DNA of 64,000 nt from Heterohyrax brucei. Lineage: Eukaryota; Chordata; Mammalia; Hyracoidea; Procaviidae. The DNA lies in assembly GCA_028571685.1 (NCBI GenBank), contig CM053142.1, forward strand, positions 131,928,796 through 131,992,795. The letters run 5' to 3'. The notes beneath the pieces are model-generated. The model saw only the letters and a list, made by a program, of their open reading frames with translations. It was not told where the DNA came from and searched no databases. Both the position numbers and the translations under genes were made by a program. Shown one piece after another: positions 11,986 to 23,981 of this stretch (positions within the stretch are counted from its first letter, which is position 1; each line of letters begins with the position of its first letter).

Positions 11986-12790
11986 GTTTTTTAAATAACA
12001 CTAATCCTTGGAGATCCTGCAAGGAAAAGGATGCCTGGCCAAATAAAATTTGTGCTGTTAACTACTGTGCTGTGGCAGCTTCTAAGAACTACCCATGTTC
12101 TTCCTCATTGTCTGGGAATAGACTGTTGAAATTGGGGCCTCGCTGAACCACGGCTGTGGCTTTCGATCACGGTAGCTGCAGTCTTTGGGCAGCGGCGCTC
12201 CCTGTAACTGAGGGTCTGCAAGGCATATTCTCATGGTCACCCTCAACATATAATGGAATCAAAATGTCATGAAATAATGCTTACCCTCACAAAGTGAAGT
12301 GCATTCCAATATTTCCTCTTTTAGCCTGTTGCTTTCTCTCTGTCTCTGACTCACCAAGTGATTTCATGACCTATTTATGGGTTCCACCTTACAGACTGAA
12401 AACAGTGGTCTGAACCATCCTCTAGCATCCAAACCACCGACGGTTCTTGCAAATGTACAGATTGCCAGGCTCCATCACAAAAGTTTGCCAGAATCTAGGA
12501 GTCTGAATTTTTAAGCAAAGCACCAGCTCCCTCCTGTCATCCTTTTGCCCATTAGAGAATGAGAACTATTCAATTTAATCATGCTTCAGAGAACCAGGTG
12601 CAGCAAAGAGGAAATCAGTGAGATAAAAAGGAATGCCCTTGCTCTGAGAACTGGACAGACAGGCTGCCAAGGCAGGGGAAAGTGAAGTGAGGACCCAACG
12701 TGATTGTAGGGTCTTGGATCCAGCCATCCTCTAAGGTAGGGACGTTGCAAGAACCCACAAAATGCTGGGGGTCACGAGAGGAAAACAAGT
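11986..12790. other. Intergenic, nothing recognised
   Basis: No exon or clear repeat seen. Confidence 0.4.
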
Positions 12791-12799
12791 AGCTAACAA

Positions 12800-13570
12800 G
12801 GCTTGCTAACAGTAACAAGCTTTATTTAATCAAACCACATATTTACAAATAAGCAGGGGTGGGGTGCTGAAGGGAGGTGCTAACACCAGGACATAAAGCG
12901 CTGTTATTTACATTACTTAAGAACTCTTACCTATGTTTATATTAGTTAAGCACTCTCATGTACATTAGTTAAGACCCAGAAAGGTTTCACCTGCTCCCAC
13001 AGGGACTGCATAATTTGAGTACTCAACACACTCACTTCCTAAAAGTGGGTTTCACTCTAAGGAATTTAAGGATTGGCTGTGTTCTCAGTGTTCAGATGTC
13101 AAGAGAGTTGGAAGTAGATTTTATGATGACAGGACATCGCAGCGGTGAAGTTGGTAGAGACACCACAGGAGGCTCAGACATTAACAGAAGACTGTCACAG
13201 TCACTGGAAGCAGGCCATTTAGACATCAGGAGGATGATAAGGCATGTCAGAGGTAGATCCACCAGCAGGGACAGCACAGGAGTCTTAGGCAGCAACAGGA
13301 AAACGGTCCCAGCCACTCGAACCGACTTTTGGGGTCAAAGCAGATGAGGTCCCAGGATCAGGTCACAGCACAGCAAACCAGCAGACACAGACTCTCAGGA
13401 GGAGGCTGTGCCCCAGGCCTTTGAAAATGAGGCACAGCCACAGACTACAGGCGCAGACTCCCAGAGGGATACAGTGCCCCCAGCCTCTGATGGTGAGGCA
13501 GATGAGGTCACAGCAGCAGACCACTGGCACAGAGCCCTAGAGGGGACTGCTGAGCCCCGAATCTAGAGTG
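12800..13570 (-). repeat. LTR-like unit with internal minisatellite
   Basis: The left end, read on the - strand, carries GATTAAATAAAGCTTGTTAC, a poly(A)-signal context like an R/U5 end. 13355-13565 holds three diverged units of about 66-70 bp with the order 'cacagac / gaggctgtgcccc / gcctttgaaaatgagg'. I infer an LTR on the - strand; boundaries and class are not established. Confidence 0.4.
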
Positions 13571-14460
13571 CTGGGTTTTTAATACAAGTTATTTGCTTCG
13601 TTCTGGTTGTTATTAGTCAGTCCACAGGCACTTGGCTTGGCTGGCATAGGTGTTATCTTCTGATACCTTCAGTTGTTGACTTCTTTCTGATTGGTTATGG
13701 TCTTTATTGTCTCTGACTACCTGTGGCCATGTCCCTCTGATGGTTGTTTTTCTCACTTTCATTTCTTTACCATGACCTTGTAGTCTCTCACCGTCTTACT
13801 TGCTCAAGCACAGCCATTTGGTGTTTTAATAGTTTAGCCAATTTCAACTAATGTTTATGACAAGACTCCACTTTACTATGTATTCTATTTTAATATATAC
13901 ACACATACACATGTGCATACATATATATGTATATACACATGCACCCACATATCCCATTTCAAGGGAATTGTTTGATGATGTTTTCATTGGTCTATGGCCA
14001 CATTTCCTGACACACTAGAGGGCTAGGATTCCCGGGATGAGGGAGGTTGGTGTGCATCGAGAACTTGGAGCTTCTCAGAGCAGAGCTCTAGAACCCGGAC
14101 ATGAGTGCTAGTCAACAGCCCTGCGGATAAGTCATCACTGTTTCTCACCTCATATGTTCTATATGCCCTTTCTTCCTTTCCCTCCACTTCTGTTTCTAGT
14201 CTTCTCTTACCCTTTCCCTCCCTTTCTTTCTTTTCTCTCCATTTTACTGCGAACCATTAGCATTTTCTTTTTGCCCTGGAGAATTCTGAGCCAAAGTGGC
14301 CACTGACCCTTGTCTTAGGGAAAAAAAAAAAAGGTGTTTCATTTAAGAAATCTTTTAATAGCCAAGACAATTTTAGAAGAGTAGGTGTTTGGGGTCAAAA
14401 ACTCAAGTGACTTTTATGTCAACAAACTGCTTAACAGTAGAAAACATCAAGTCCTATGTT
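13571..14460. other. Intergenic with TA/CA-rich block
   Basis: A (TA/CA) microsatellite-like run lies at about 13890-13960, a pyrimidine-rich stretch at 14160-14240 and an A tract near 14320. Nothing else is recognised. Confidence 0.5.
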
Positions 14461-14501
14461 ACAAATAGGGTTGTGTACCCCCAACCTGTATACTAGAAAC
14501 C

Positions 14502-14660
14502 TAGAAACCCTGGTGGCACAGTGGTTAAGTCCTGCATCTGCTAACCAGAAGACTGGAGTTTGAATCCACTAGGTGGTCCTTGGAAACTCTATGGAGCAGT
14601 TCTACTCTGTCCTATAGGATTGCTAGGAGTCAGAATCGACTCACTGGCAGTGAGTGAGTT
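14502..14660 (+). repeat. AfroSINE inside older MaLR LTR
   Basis: 'gaaaccctggtggcacagtg', 'gtttgaatccactaggtggt', 'ggagcagttctactctgtcc', then 'cagaatcgactcactggcag'. Confidence 0.9.
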
Positions 14661-14904
14661 AAAATGTATACCAACCTGACTATGATTCCCAGCATTGTGT
14701 GGCTGTCTGCTATTTGTGCTCTGTTGTTCTCTTTGTGTTATAAATCCAAACCTCTATGAGGACTCAATCTGCAGGATTATGTTGTATTTTGAATGAACCA
14801 TTTTTGAGATATAAAAAAGAGAATGAAGTAGAGAGGAGAGGAACCTCGTTATCACCAAGTAAGAAGCACCAAGAACAGAGTAAACCCTTTAGATTTGTGG
14901 TGCC

Positions 14905-15418
14905 TATCATGGACAGAATCGTGTTCCCACAAAAAAAAAAAAAAAAAAAAAAAACCTACGTAGCAGTCTAGCTAGGCCATGATTTCTGGTATTATGTGAT
15001 GTTCTTACATTTTGTAAATCCTGCCTGTATGATGTTAATGAGTGAGGATGGGCAGCAGTTGTGTTAGTGGGCAGGCCTCGATGTATAAGATCGTTTTGTG
15101 CCTCGAGGCATTCTCTTGAAATATAAAAGAAAGCAGCTAGCAGAGAGATTTGTGTACCTCATACCACCAATAAGATGTGCCAGAAGCTGAGAGTGTCATT
15201 TGGAGAGAACTGGGCTCCCTGAGCCTCCAGAAGCGTCTAGCCCAGGGAAACATTAACAACAAGGACTTTTCTCCAGATCCAGCAGAGAAAGCCTTCCCTT
15301 GGAGCTGACACCCTGAATTTGGACTTTTAGCCTTCTGGACTGTGACAAAATAAAGTTTTTCTTTTTAAAGCCATCCACTTGTGGTATTTCTGTTAAAGCA
15401 GCACTAGCTACTAAGACA
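14905..15418 (+). repeat. MaLR LTR with perfect 5-bp duplication GTGCC
   Basis: Flanked by GTGCC at 14900-14904 and 15419-15423; the 5-bp length fits class III (ERVL-MaLR). The body has 'tatcatggacagaatcgtg', an A-rich run at 14931-14954, AATAAA near 15349 and 'agcagcactagctactaaga' at the end. It lies within an older member of the same superfamily. Confidence 0.85.
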
Positions 15419-15635
15419 GTGCCTTCACTGAGAAACTCTGAAACCAGGGGAAGATCTAAGAGAAGGAGCTTCCACCAGAGCAGACAAAGAGGAAGCCACT
15501 CCCCGGAGCTGGTACCCTGAATTCAGACTTCTAGCCTCCTAAACCTTGAAAGGATAAATTTACATTTGCTAAAGTCATCCACTTGTAGTACTTCTGTTAT
15601 AGCAGCACTAGATAACTAAAACATACTATCTGCCC

Positions 15636-15970
15636 AGTACCAAAGAATGGAATTAGAGCTTCAGAGTAAGGTGGTTTCCCATTGTTTTCCGACTCTGAGT
15701 TCCTGGTGTCAAACAAGTCCCAGCTGGCTGTGAAAAAGCATTCTGTAGTCAGAAAATCTCACTCAAGATTAATTGCAATTAATCACATTGATTATTTCCT
15801 TTGGCTGAGGATAGTTTGTGTAAAAACTTGATGTGACTCAAATGCTTACAGCAAAAGATATTTATTGCTACCACAGGAATCTTCCTGATCTAGCCTTGGT
15901 TTCTGCTTCTTCAGGTTACTTCAAAGCTATCCTAAGCCCAAAACATACTCTTCTTACTGAAATTCAGATT
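15636..15970. other. Intergenic, nothing recognised
   Basis: No feature recognised. Confidence 0.4.
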
Positions 15971-16402
15971 GTTGTTGTTCTAGGTGCTGTTGAGCTGATT
16001 TCAATGTGTAGCAACCCCACTATGTGCAGAGTAGAACTACCCCAAAGGGTTTTCAATGCTTGCAGTCTTTACCAATGCAGATCTCCAGGTCTTTCTCACA
16101 CAGAGCCTCTGTGTGGGTTTAAACAGTCAGTCTATCAGCTAGCAGACGAATGCTTAACCATTGCAACACCAGAGCTCCTAAAATTCTTATTTTGTTGTTA
16201 TTTTTATAAGTGCTGACAAGTTGATTCTAGCTCATAGCAGTACCATTTGATAGAGAACGACTACCCCACAGGGTTTCTATGACTATAGATTTTACAGAAG
16301 CAGGTTGTCATATCTTTGTCCCACAGAGCTGCTAGCGGGGTTCAAACTACCACCCCTTTGGTGAGCAGCTGAGCGTTGAACCATCTGTGCCACCTGGCTC
16401 CT
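15971..16402 (-). repeat. Two tandem AfroSINE long variants, antisense
   Basis: Head-to-tail copies at 15971-16179 ('tctaggtgctgttgagctga' to 'cacca gagctcct') and 16192-16402 ('aagtgctgacaagttgattc' to 'gccacctggctcctc'). Confidence 0.8.
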
Positions 16403-17044
16403 CAAATGTAGACTAGCAGATTTTAAATATTGTTACTTAATGAAGGCTTTCACCTTCAAGTAATCAAAAGACATTTGAAGAGGGATGTGATAGAATGAAT
16501 CATTTTATGTTGAAACAGATACTAATGATTTTGCTTGCTTTGGGGAATTTCCACAGATATAATCTTCTTTAAGGCAGAGCATGCAACATGGTGAAAACAA
16601 ACTCAGGGGTAGCTGCAAAGAAGAAGCATAACTACTGGCAAACAAACTCAGTGTATCTAGGCAACTTTCTTGGGTACTTTATTTCCTGAGTGTTAAATCT
16701 TGAAGTTACAAGGGTATTATTAGTAAATTATTAAGCTTAGTGCAAGGTCTAAGACCTAGACAAAAGGATGAGGAAAGGGATAATATTTAAAGAGGAAGGT
16801 CAAATATATTTAATGCATGCTTGTGATAATGGAAATTTATTCTATACTTCATGGCGAAGACAAAAACAAGGAGTTGACCAAACAAGGCATAATGGCAGTG
16901 ATTCCCTTTGTACCTTCCAGCTTATGTACAGATATGACCTTAAACTTGTCCAAAGCACAGGAGGCTCCTCTTTGTCAGAGGAAGTTACGGAGCTCCAAAA
17001 TTTCTCTGCGTGTGGCTATATGTGTTCTGTTTTCCTGTGATGAA
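16403..17044. other. Intergenic, nothing recognised
   Basis: No exon or repeat family recognised. Confidence 0.4.
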
Positions 17045-17258
17045 AATACATTTAACAAAACACACACCATCTCAACAGTTTCCCTGTGTACAGCTCAGTA
17101 TCACTGATTACATTCTTCAAGCAGTACAACTATTTTTTATTATCTTGGCCCAGATACTCCACCACCATTAATATAACCTCAGTGTCCTCTAAGTAAGAAC
17201 TGTCCTTCTGTCCCACCTTCTCACCCCTGGTAACCATGGATATCTTCGGTTGCTACAA

Positions 17259-18928
17259 GGTCTGCCATTTAACTCAGAAATTCATCCTAGAAAAAGTGCT
17301 ACATAACTCACTGCTGAATATCACCATGGTCACCTTTGAAGTACCCCACTTGGGAAGCTGTGCACTGGTGCCAGCACCTACTCTACCTTTCAAAGCAATT
17401 TTGGAATCTTGTTTCTGGAGTGGCCATCAGAGCTGTCGGCCGGGAGCCAGCCCCGGCGGGGTTTCAGGAACACGAAGGGCTTGGGGGTTGGGCGTCGGCG
17501 GAGGAAGAAACGAAACTGAGACAGGAAAGAGTTTTAGAGAGCATGGCAGGCCCGACAAAGGTCTGTCTTGCTTTATTTTTTTATAGTCAGTGAGGTAGCT
17601 GTACTTTGACCACGTAGGTGATTGGCTAGGCAAAAAGCGGGTACCTCATGGTCCCTTCGTGTCAATCATTAGAGTCTTCGAAATAATGGCCCGAGACCAG
17701 TGTCTCTTTTTATGTTAATTATTAAGATCTTCTAAATAATGGCAGGAGACAGTGGTTCTCCTTTCTCGTTGACTGTTAGGGTCTTCTCTGTTAGTTAGTA
17801 GAGAACAAATGCTTTGTAATTCTTTTTCATGTTGACCATTAGGGCTCTCTAAAGGCTAATCCTGGAATTCTATTAACTCTACCTGAGCCTTGAGGTCAAA
17901 GGTGCAGGAAGAGAGAATAAACTCATTTTAAAAGTTATACTCTGACAGTCTCTATTTGTTCCTTCCTTGCTCTTCCTTATCTCTTCCTGTGGGGACAGTA
18001 AGTGTCCACCGTCCCTTAGTCTAAGCTTCTCTTAAACTATTCTAAGAAGGATATTTCTTCAGCATTTGGGAGCCTAGCTGTTTTCCTGAAGCAAGAAGCG
18101 GAATGTTTACTATCTAAGAGCGAGAGAGGTGGGGTGGGGGGAGCCGTCCCTGGGAAGCCTCTCAGGGCCTTTCTGCAATCTTGCTTATCTCATGTGAAAA
18201 GAGGGTGAGCAGTTGGGAGAAGTCAGCAGGGGTTGGGCCGGCCTTGCTGCTTTCAAGCTGGCCTGTTAGAATTCATTCCTCTGAGCTCTTTTCCCTAGAA
18301 GTTCCTGTTCAGGTTTTCCCAATATTATTTCATAAACCGAGGGGGTAGTAAAGGCCCCTCTCAGAAGGCATTTCCCCTGATCCTTGTGCCAGGAGAGGAG
18401 GGGGTATGTTTTTGAGGAAGATTTGATCAGGTTGCAAAATATTATCAAGGAGAATATGAACAGAAAATATGTCACGGGTGGAATGCCTCCGCCTGTCACC
18501 ACAAAAGCTTGTGACTTTTTCCACAGAGGCTTTGGTGACAGGCCTCGGCAGCTGTCGTTGTGTTACCCTTGATGTCCTGAATGTCATCAAAATGTCTTCT
18601 TTTCAGTATTTCCTTTATCTTAGGGTACAGAAAAAGTCATTGGGGGTCAGATTAGATGACAAGAGAGGGTGTTCCAATGCAGTTATTTGTTTACTGGCTA
18701 AAAACTCCCTCACAGACAACTATACAACTAAGTTTGCTAAGTTGCCACCTTGCCACCATGTGCAATGACCATTCCAGAAAGTTCCAAAAGTGTTTTGAAG
18801 GGTACAGTAAGTGCTGGAATCAGTATATAGCTTCCCAAGGGGAGAACTTTGAAGGTGACCATACTGATATTCAGCAATGAGGTTGTAGCACTTAGAACAA
18901 TTAAGTTCACATGCTTAATTGTCAGACC
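17259..18928 (+). mobile_element. Palindromic mariner-derived MITE, copy 1, split by a solo LTR
   Basis: The left arm is 17259-17437 and the rest 18557-18928, about 550 bp without the LTR. The right end reads 'caattaagttcacatgctta' then 'attgtcagacc', the reverse of the left tip. Between the arms lies part of a mariner transposase C-terminus, antisense and broken. Confidence 0.8.
17438..18550 (+). repeat. Solo LTR, about 1.1 kb, inside mariner MITE
   Basis: Flanked by GCTGTC at 17432-17437 and 18551-18556, exactly where intact MITE copies run on without interruption. It is homologous along its length to the LTR at 41811-42841: 'gggagccagcccc', 'gttgggcgtcggc', 'aaaggtctgtcttgctttat', 'ctgagctcttttccctagaa'. 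The 6-bp duplication suggests a class II ERV. There is no internal viral coding sequence. Confidence 0.85.
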
Positions 18929-19060
18929 TCTTATATATTTGCTTATTTCGTTTAAGTGAGATCAGACAACATTGCCCTTTCATGACAGATTTTTTTTCTT
19001 TTTGCTCACATGATGTTTTCAAGATTCATTTGTAGTGTGGCATCAGGGCTGCATTTCTCT

Positions 19061-19757
19061 TTATGGCTGTGTGTAAAAATGGTGTTGGGGAGGGAGGCTT
19101 CCAACTTCTCTGACTTCACAAGGGAGAAGGTGAAATCAAGATCAGCAGCCTGAGGCTGTGTTGTGTGCCACAGAGCTCAGACATACCTCCTCTCTCCACT
19201 GTCTTTACCGTTTCTGTCTGACACCACCAGTCCCTCCCACCACACTCTTGACTTCGCTGCTGAGCTCAGTTAATTTGTTGCAGTGGCCACACGCAACTCA
19301 CTGACTATAATCAGGATTATGGGGGTTTAATAAACTAATGGGCAGCAATAGATTACAATTCACATTCAGGATACAGTTCTAACGTGAGGACAGCCTCTTC
19401 TTAGCAGTGCCCACAGGTGGGCCTCTCTGGTCCTTCTGCCTCTGCTCTTCTGGGGCAAGTGTTGCAGAGCTGTTAGCTCTGCTGATGAGTGCCTCAAGGC
19501 ACTCTGCTTAGCCAGAAGGCCCCACTGAAGGCACTCAGCTGTAGCTGCATGACTTGGAAAACCTAGCTCCACCAAGTGCCTACATGCACTCTACTCTTCC
19601 TGTAAGCCTCTACCCCAAAGGCACTCAGCTCTCTTACTTCGTGGGCCAGGAAGTCCACCCCAACATCTCCTGCCAATCTCCCCAGATGATCTCTCCTGTC
19701 ACCATTTCTGTGTCTACAAGATTCTTTGTGCAGGGATCCTGGATCCAAAGAATATGA
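19061..19757. other. Unrecognised segment between L1 piece and MITE copy 2
   Basis: Moderately GC-rich, with 'gggggtttaataaactaatg' at about 19321-19340 as the only LTR-like hint. No coding signal. Confidence 0.3.
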
Positions 19758-20302
19758 GCTCTGACAATTAAGTGCACAAACTTAATTGTTCTAAATGCTA
19801 CATGCCTCCTTGCTGAATATCACTATGGTCACCTTTGATGTACTTCCCTTAGGAAGCTATGTACCGATGCCAGTGCTTAGTGCACCCTTCAAAGCAATTT
19901 TTGAACTCCTTCTGAAATGGCCACGGTACATGGTGGCAAGACGGCAAGTTCACGAATTTAATTGCCTATGTTCGTGAGGGAGTTTTTAGCCAGTAAATAA
20001 ATAACTGCATTGAAATACCCTCCCTTCTCACCTGATCTGACCCCCAATGATTTTTTTATTTGTCTAAAGATAAAGTAAATATTGAAAGGAAGATATTTTG
20101 AAGACATCAAGGGTAACACAATGACAGCTCTGATGGCCACTTCAGGAAAAGAGTTCCAAAAGTGCTGTGAAGGGTAGACTAGGCACCGGCATGGGTGCAT
20201 AGCTTCCCAAGGGGAGTACTTGGAAGGTGGCCATAGATATATTCAGCAATGAGGTATGTAGCACTTTTTCTAGAATGAGTTCACAAACTTAACTGGCCGT
20301 TC
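19758..20302 (-). mobile_element. Palindromic mariner-derived MITE, copy 2
   Basis: About 545 bp, same architecture as copies at 17259 and 54520 but reversed: short arm first, then 'gtgagggagtttttagccag', then the long arm and 'agttcacaaacttaactggc' tip. Confidence 0.8.
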
Positions 20303-20410
20303 TTGTATGACCGTTCCATGTTCAACTTTTTGAGGAATGGCCAAATTGTTTTCCACAGTGGCTGTACCATTTTATGGTCTCCCCAGTAATAGATGAGGAT
20401 TACAGTGTAA

Positions 20411-20994
20411 GAAGCTCCAAGTTTTCAGGCCAGGTTGGGCAGCATCTGGTCAGTCTTCCATGAGGGCCTATACTGGCCTTGTACCCATTTTCCAACAACT
20501 ATATCCCTACCACAGTTTCTAGCTTAAGATGCCAGTCTCTCTAAGACTAAACTGTTTGATCATCTACCCTACTAGGGGCTGGCATCCTGATACAGAGTCT
20601 TTGGGGGGGAGTTGGGGTCCAGCCTGACTAGACCTACCCATGATTCATGTCTCCCAGTCATCACAGTTCCAGTCCATCTGTCAGGACTTCTCCAGTCCAG
20701 CCAACAGACTGTCATCCTGGACCACTTCCTGTCCCCTGACTCTTCAGATAAAACCGTCCACATCCTCACGGAACTGCTCTGATTGCACCAGTGCCTTCAC
20801 CCCTCCCGCTCTGGCCAACGCTGCTATTAGTCAGACTTTCTTCCTACCTGAGAACCAGAGGCAGCTGTAGAAGAGAAAGAAATAAGGTTATATGTGTTAG
20901 AAGTTCTATTCTGATTCAGAATTTCACAACTTCTTCTCCTACCTCATGGGACTGTCATGAGGATTAAATAAGTAAATGTGGCTGGATGAGAAAT
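20411..20994. other. Intergenic; short MIR-like piece at the end
   Basis: Mostly unrecognised. 'tacctcatgggactgtcatg' and 'aggattaaataagtaaatg' at about 20940-20980 match the MIR 3' region. Confidence 0.45.
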
Positions 20995-21380
20995 GACCGC
21001 TGTTGAGTCAGTCAACTCCAGTTCATGACGACCTGATGTACAACAGAACAAAAATTTGTCTGGTCCGAAGCTGTCTTCAGGATCACCAGCATGTTTAAGC
21101 CTATTGCTATGACTACTGTGCCAGTTCATCTGCTGAGGCTCTCCCTCACGCTTGCTGGCCCTCTACATCATCAAATATGATGTTCTCCTGCAGCAATTGA
21201 CCCTTCCTGATGATATATCCAAAGCAAGTGAGTTGGACAGTGTTCTGTTGTAGTCCATAAGGTTTTCATTGGCTGATTTTCAGAAGTAGGTTGCCAGGTC
21301 TTTCTTAGTCTGTCTTAGTTTGGAAGCTCTGCGGAAACCTGTCTAGCACAGGTGACCCCGATGGTATTTGAAATACCAGC
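20995..21380 (-). repeat. AfroSINE/RTE-derived long variant, antisense
   Basis: 'tgttgagtcagtcaactcca', 'ccataaggttttcattggct', 'gattttcagaagtaggttgc' and 'ttggaagctctgcggaaacc' recur in the 28265, 34520 and 45220 copies, defining a longer SINE-like family. Confidence 0.65.
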
Positions 21381-21719
21381 AGCATAGCTTCCAACAGCAC
21401 GGCAACCCTCAACCTCCCACACAGAATACACTGAACGATGGCAGTGGATCTAGATGATACCTGACCTGAAATCTGAAGTTGGAGATGCACTTTACCAGAC
21501 ACGAGTTGAAAGTACCTGACGACAAGGGTAAGGTGAATGACATAAAGAGATCAAGTAACCAAGAGATCAGACTAGACATTGGCAAGAATGATGGAAGGAT
21601 CAAAGAGAGATTTCTGTACCAGAGAGCCTGAATGCAAGGGGAATAGCTGGATTTTCTGCAGATGGGAGCAGTGGGGGTGGCTAGAGGGGTGATAATGTAG
21701 TCAGAACAATGCCATGCTC

Positions 21720-22430
21720 TGCCCTGCCACCCTAAAGTGCCCAAGTCCTAATGCCTCAAACCTCTGAATATGATATCTTGCCTGGCAAAAGAAATTTTGC
21801 AGGTGTGATGGGGTTGAGGATTTTGACATGGAGATTATCCTGGATTATTTGAATGGAACCATTGGAATCACAAGGTCCCTAAAAGATGGCAGAGGGAAGC
21901 ATAGGAGCCAGAGAAGGAGATGCAATGGCAGAAACAGAGGTCAAAGAATTTGATTGCTGACTTTGAAGACAGAGGAGGAAGTCACTAAGCAAAGAGTGCA
22001 AGCAGTCTCTAGAAGCTGGAAAGGTCAAGGAAACATTCTCCTGTAGAGCCTCTAGAAGGAACACAGCCATGCCAACATCTTGATTTTAGCTCACCAAAAA
22101 AAGAAAAGAGAAAGAAAACCAAACTTGTTACCACTGAGCCAATTTCAACTCGTGGAGAGCCACGTGCATCGGAGCAGAACCATCCCCCACAGGGTTTTCA
22201 TGGCTGTAATATTTATGGGAGCAGATTGCCAGGACTTGCTTTCATGGTGCCACTGGCTGGGTTCAAATCACCAATCTTTCTATATAGTGCAAACTGTTTA
22301 TGCCACTCGGGGACGTGTTTTTAACACAGTAAAACCTGTTTTGGACTTCTGACCTCCAGAACTGCTAGATAATAAATTTGTGTTCTTCTAAGCCTCTGAG
22401 TTTATGGAATAAGAAACTAATATATAGGGG
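21720..22430 (+). repeat. MLT1-type LTR interrupted by AfroSINE
   Basis: 'gagattatcctggattattt', 'ccattggaatcacaaggtcc', 'ggacttctgacctccagaac' and 'gataataaatttgtgttctt' follow the MLT1 order. The SINE at 22111-22318 sits near its 3' third. Confidence 0.8.
22111..22318 (-). repeat. AfroSINE inside MLT1
   Basis: Antisense long variant: 'ttaccactgagccaatttca', 'cagggttttcatggctgtaa', 'gggttcaaatcaccaatctt'. Confidence 0.8.
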
Positions 22431-22946
22431 TAGGCTGGTTAGTATTAATTTTTAGAAATGAAGGGGTTATTGAAAGAATGTGAGACAACAGTGCGCTGAA
22501 GCAAACAGAAGAAGGAAGTGTCTGCAGCCATCAGAGAGCCTGTGTGCAAGAATGAGTTGCCTCTGCTTGAGAGGGCTGCGAGGGACACAGAGTCCTCAGG
22601 GAAAACCATGTTGCAGTTAAAGCCAGAAACTAGAGGAAGTGCTGAGTAAAAGGGCTAAGAGAGTTAGGGATTATTTTTTCATTTTGGTAATAGAACAAGA
22701 ATTTCAAAGGGTATAGTATAAACAACTAAAAGCCAGGTTGCTTGCAGAGCACTGAATTGAACAGGACTAATGAGAATGTGAAACAGAATTTGTGACCTCC
22801 AGGGGGCAGCACACTCTGTTCTGCACACACCTGGGCTGCTGCTGAGAGGCAGATAGAAAGGGCAGAGATGGAAGTAACCTGGCTCGGGAGTTTTAATCAA
22901 ATGTTCTTTGACCCCCTTTCAGTTGAGCTGGTTCACTTTGATGCAT
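22431..22946. other. Intergenic, nothing recognised
   Basis: No feature recognised. Confidence 0.4.
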
Positions 22947-23101
22947 GGAAACCCTGGTTGCTGAGTGATTGAGAGCAATGGCTGTTAACCAAAAGATTGG
23001 CCGCTCAAATCCACCAGCCACTCTTTGGAAACCCTGTAAGGCAGTTCTTCTCTGTCTTCTTAGAGTCACTGTGAGCTGGAATTGACTTGATGGTGGTGGT
23101 T
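22947..23101 (+). repeat. AfroSINE, sense
   Basis: 'ggaaaccctggttgctgagt', 'gctcaaatccaccagccact', 'ctggaattgacttgatggtg'. Confidence 0.85.
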
Positions 23102-23457
23102 ATTATTTTGATGCATAGTACCTACCTCTGTGGCTTTTAGTCGAATTCTGCAATAAAACCTTTGGTGTTTTAAAAGATTGAGAACAAGTTTATGCAAGAC
23201 AGCACATCCTGATAATGCTAACTAATTAATGATTGCCATAAACAAATCAAAATAAATTCATTTCCTCACAAGCTGTAATGAAAATGTATTTCTGATTAGT
23301 GAGCACTTTGCCCGTATTAGGCTCATAAGTGCTCACTGAATTAACTTGCATTAAGACAAGTTGTGAGGTGCTGGCAATCTTGATTTAGCTCCATGAAAGT
23401 GTGTTGCGCTTCTAAGTAGGTAGTACTGGCCTTATTTCCAGTTGGGAGGAGCTCATC

Positions 23458-23981
23458 TGTTTTAGTCAGCTAGTGCTGCTCTAACAGAAATACCACAGAG
23501 CGGATGGCTTTAACAAAGGAAGGTTTATTCTTACACAGTCCAGTAGGATACAAGTCCAAACTCAGGATGTCCACTCCAGGGGAAGGCTTTCCCCCTTGTC
23601 GGCTCTGGAGGAAAGTCCAGTATTGCATCAGTCTTCTTCCAGGGAGCATCCTGGTGCAGGAACCTCAGGTCTGAAGGACGCGCTCTTCTCCAAGTGCTGC
23701 ATTCTTGATTGTGTGAGGTTCCCAATTCTCTGCTTTCTTCTCTTTCCTTTTAGTTCTTGTAGGATGAAAGGATTAAGGGTGGGGCAAGCCATACTCCAGG
23801 AAAACTCCCTTTACAGTGGAGCAGGGAGGTGATCCTATGAAGGGATTTAGAGTCCCAGCCTAGTCCTTTAACATACAGCATAGGAAAATCAGAAAATGGA
23901 GGACAATCATAAAATATTGGGAATCATGGCCCAGCCATGTGGCTACACGTATTTTGGGGGTACCCAATTCAATTCATGACA
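23458..23981 (-). repeat. Complete MaLR LTR, antisense, 524 bp
   Basis: Runs from 'tgttttagtcagctagtgct' to 'cccaattcaattcatgaca', with near-matching 5-bp flanks TCATC (23453-23457) and TCGTC (23982-23986). Confidence 0.8.

Larger units (their letters stand above)
14461..15635 (+). repeat. Older MaLR-type LTR, interrupted twice
   Basis: Its parts are 14461-14501, 14661-14904 and 15419-15635 ('gaattcagacttctagcctc', 'agcagcactagataactaaa'). They are separated by an AfroSINE and by a younger MaLR LTR. The joined order matches the intact LTR at 43455-43958. Confidence 0.7.
17045..20410 (-). repeat. Old L1 3' region, antisense, split by later insertions
   Basis: Pieces: 17045-17258 ('catttaacaaaacacacacc', 'cccctggtaaccatgg'), 18929-19060 ('atttcgtttaagtgagatca', 'atgttttcaagattcatttg') and 20303-20410 ('gaatggccaaattgttttcc', 'cagtggctgtaccattttat'). 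They follow the antisense L1 order and are separated by two mariner MITEs and an unrecognised segment. Confidence 0.7.

Noticed and set aside
13015-13347. 110-codon + strand frame as a gene
   Set aside because: It lies in a unit with LTR-like ends and tandem repeats, and there is no domain or splice support.
14931-14954. A tract as the tail of a processed pseudogene
   Set aside because: It lies inside a MaLR LTR with a perfect target duplication; no gene-like sequence precedes it.
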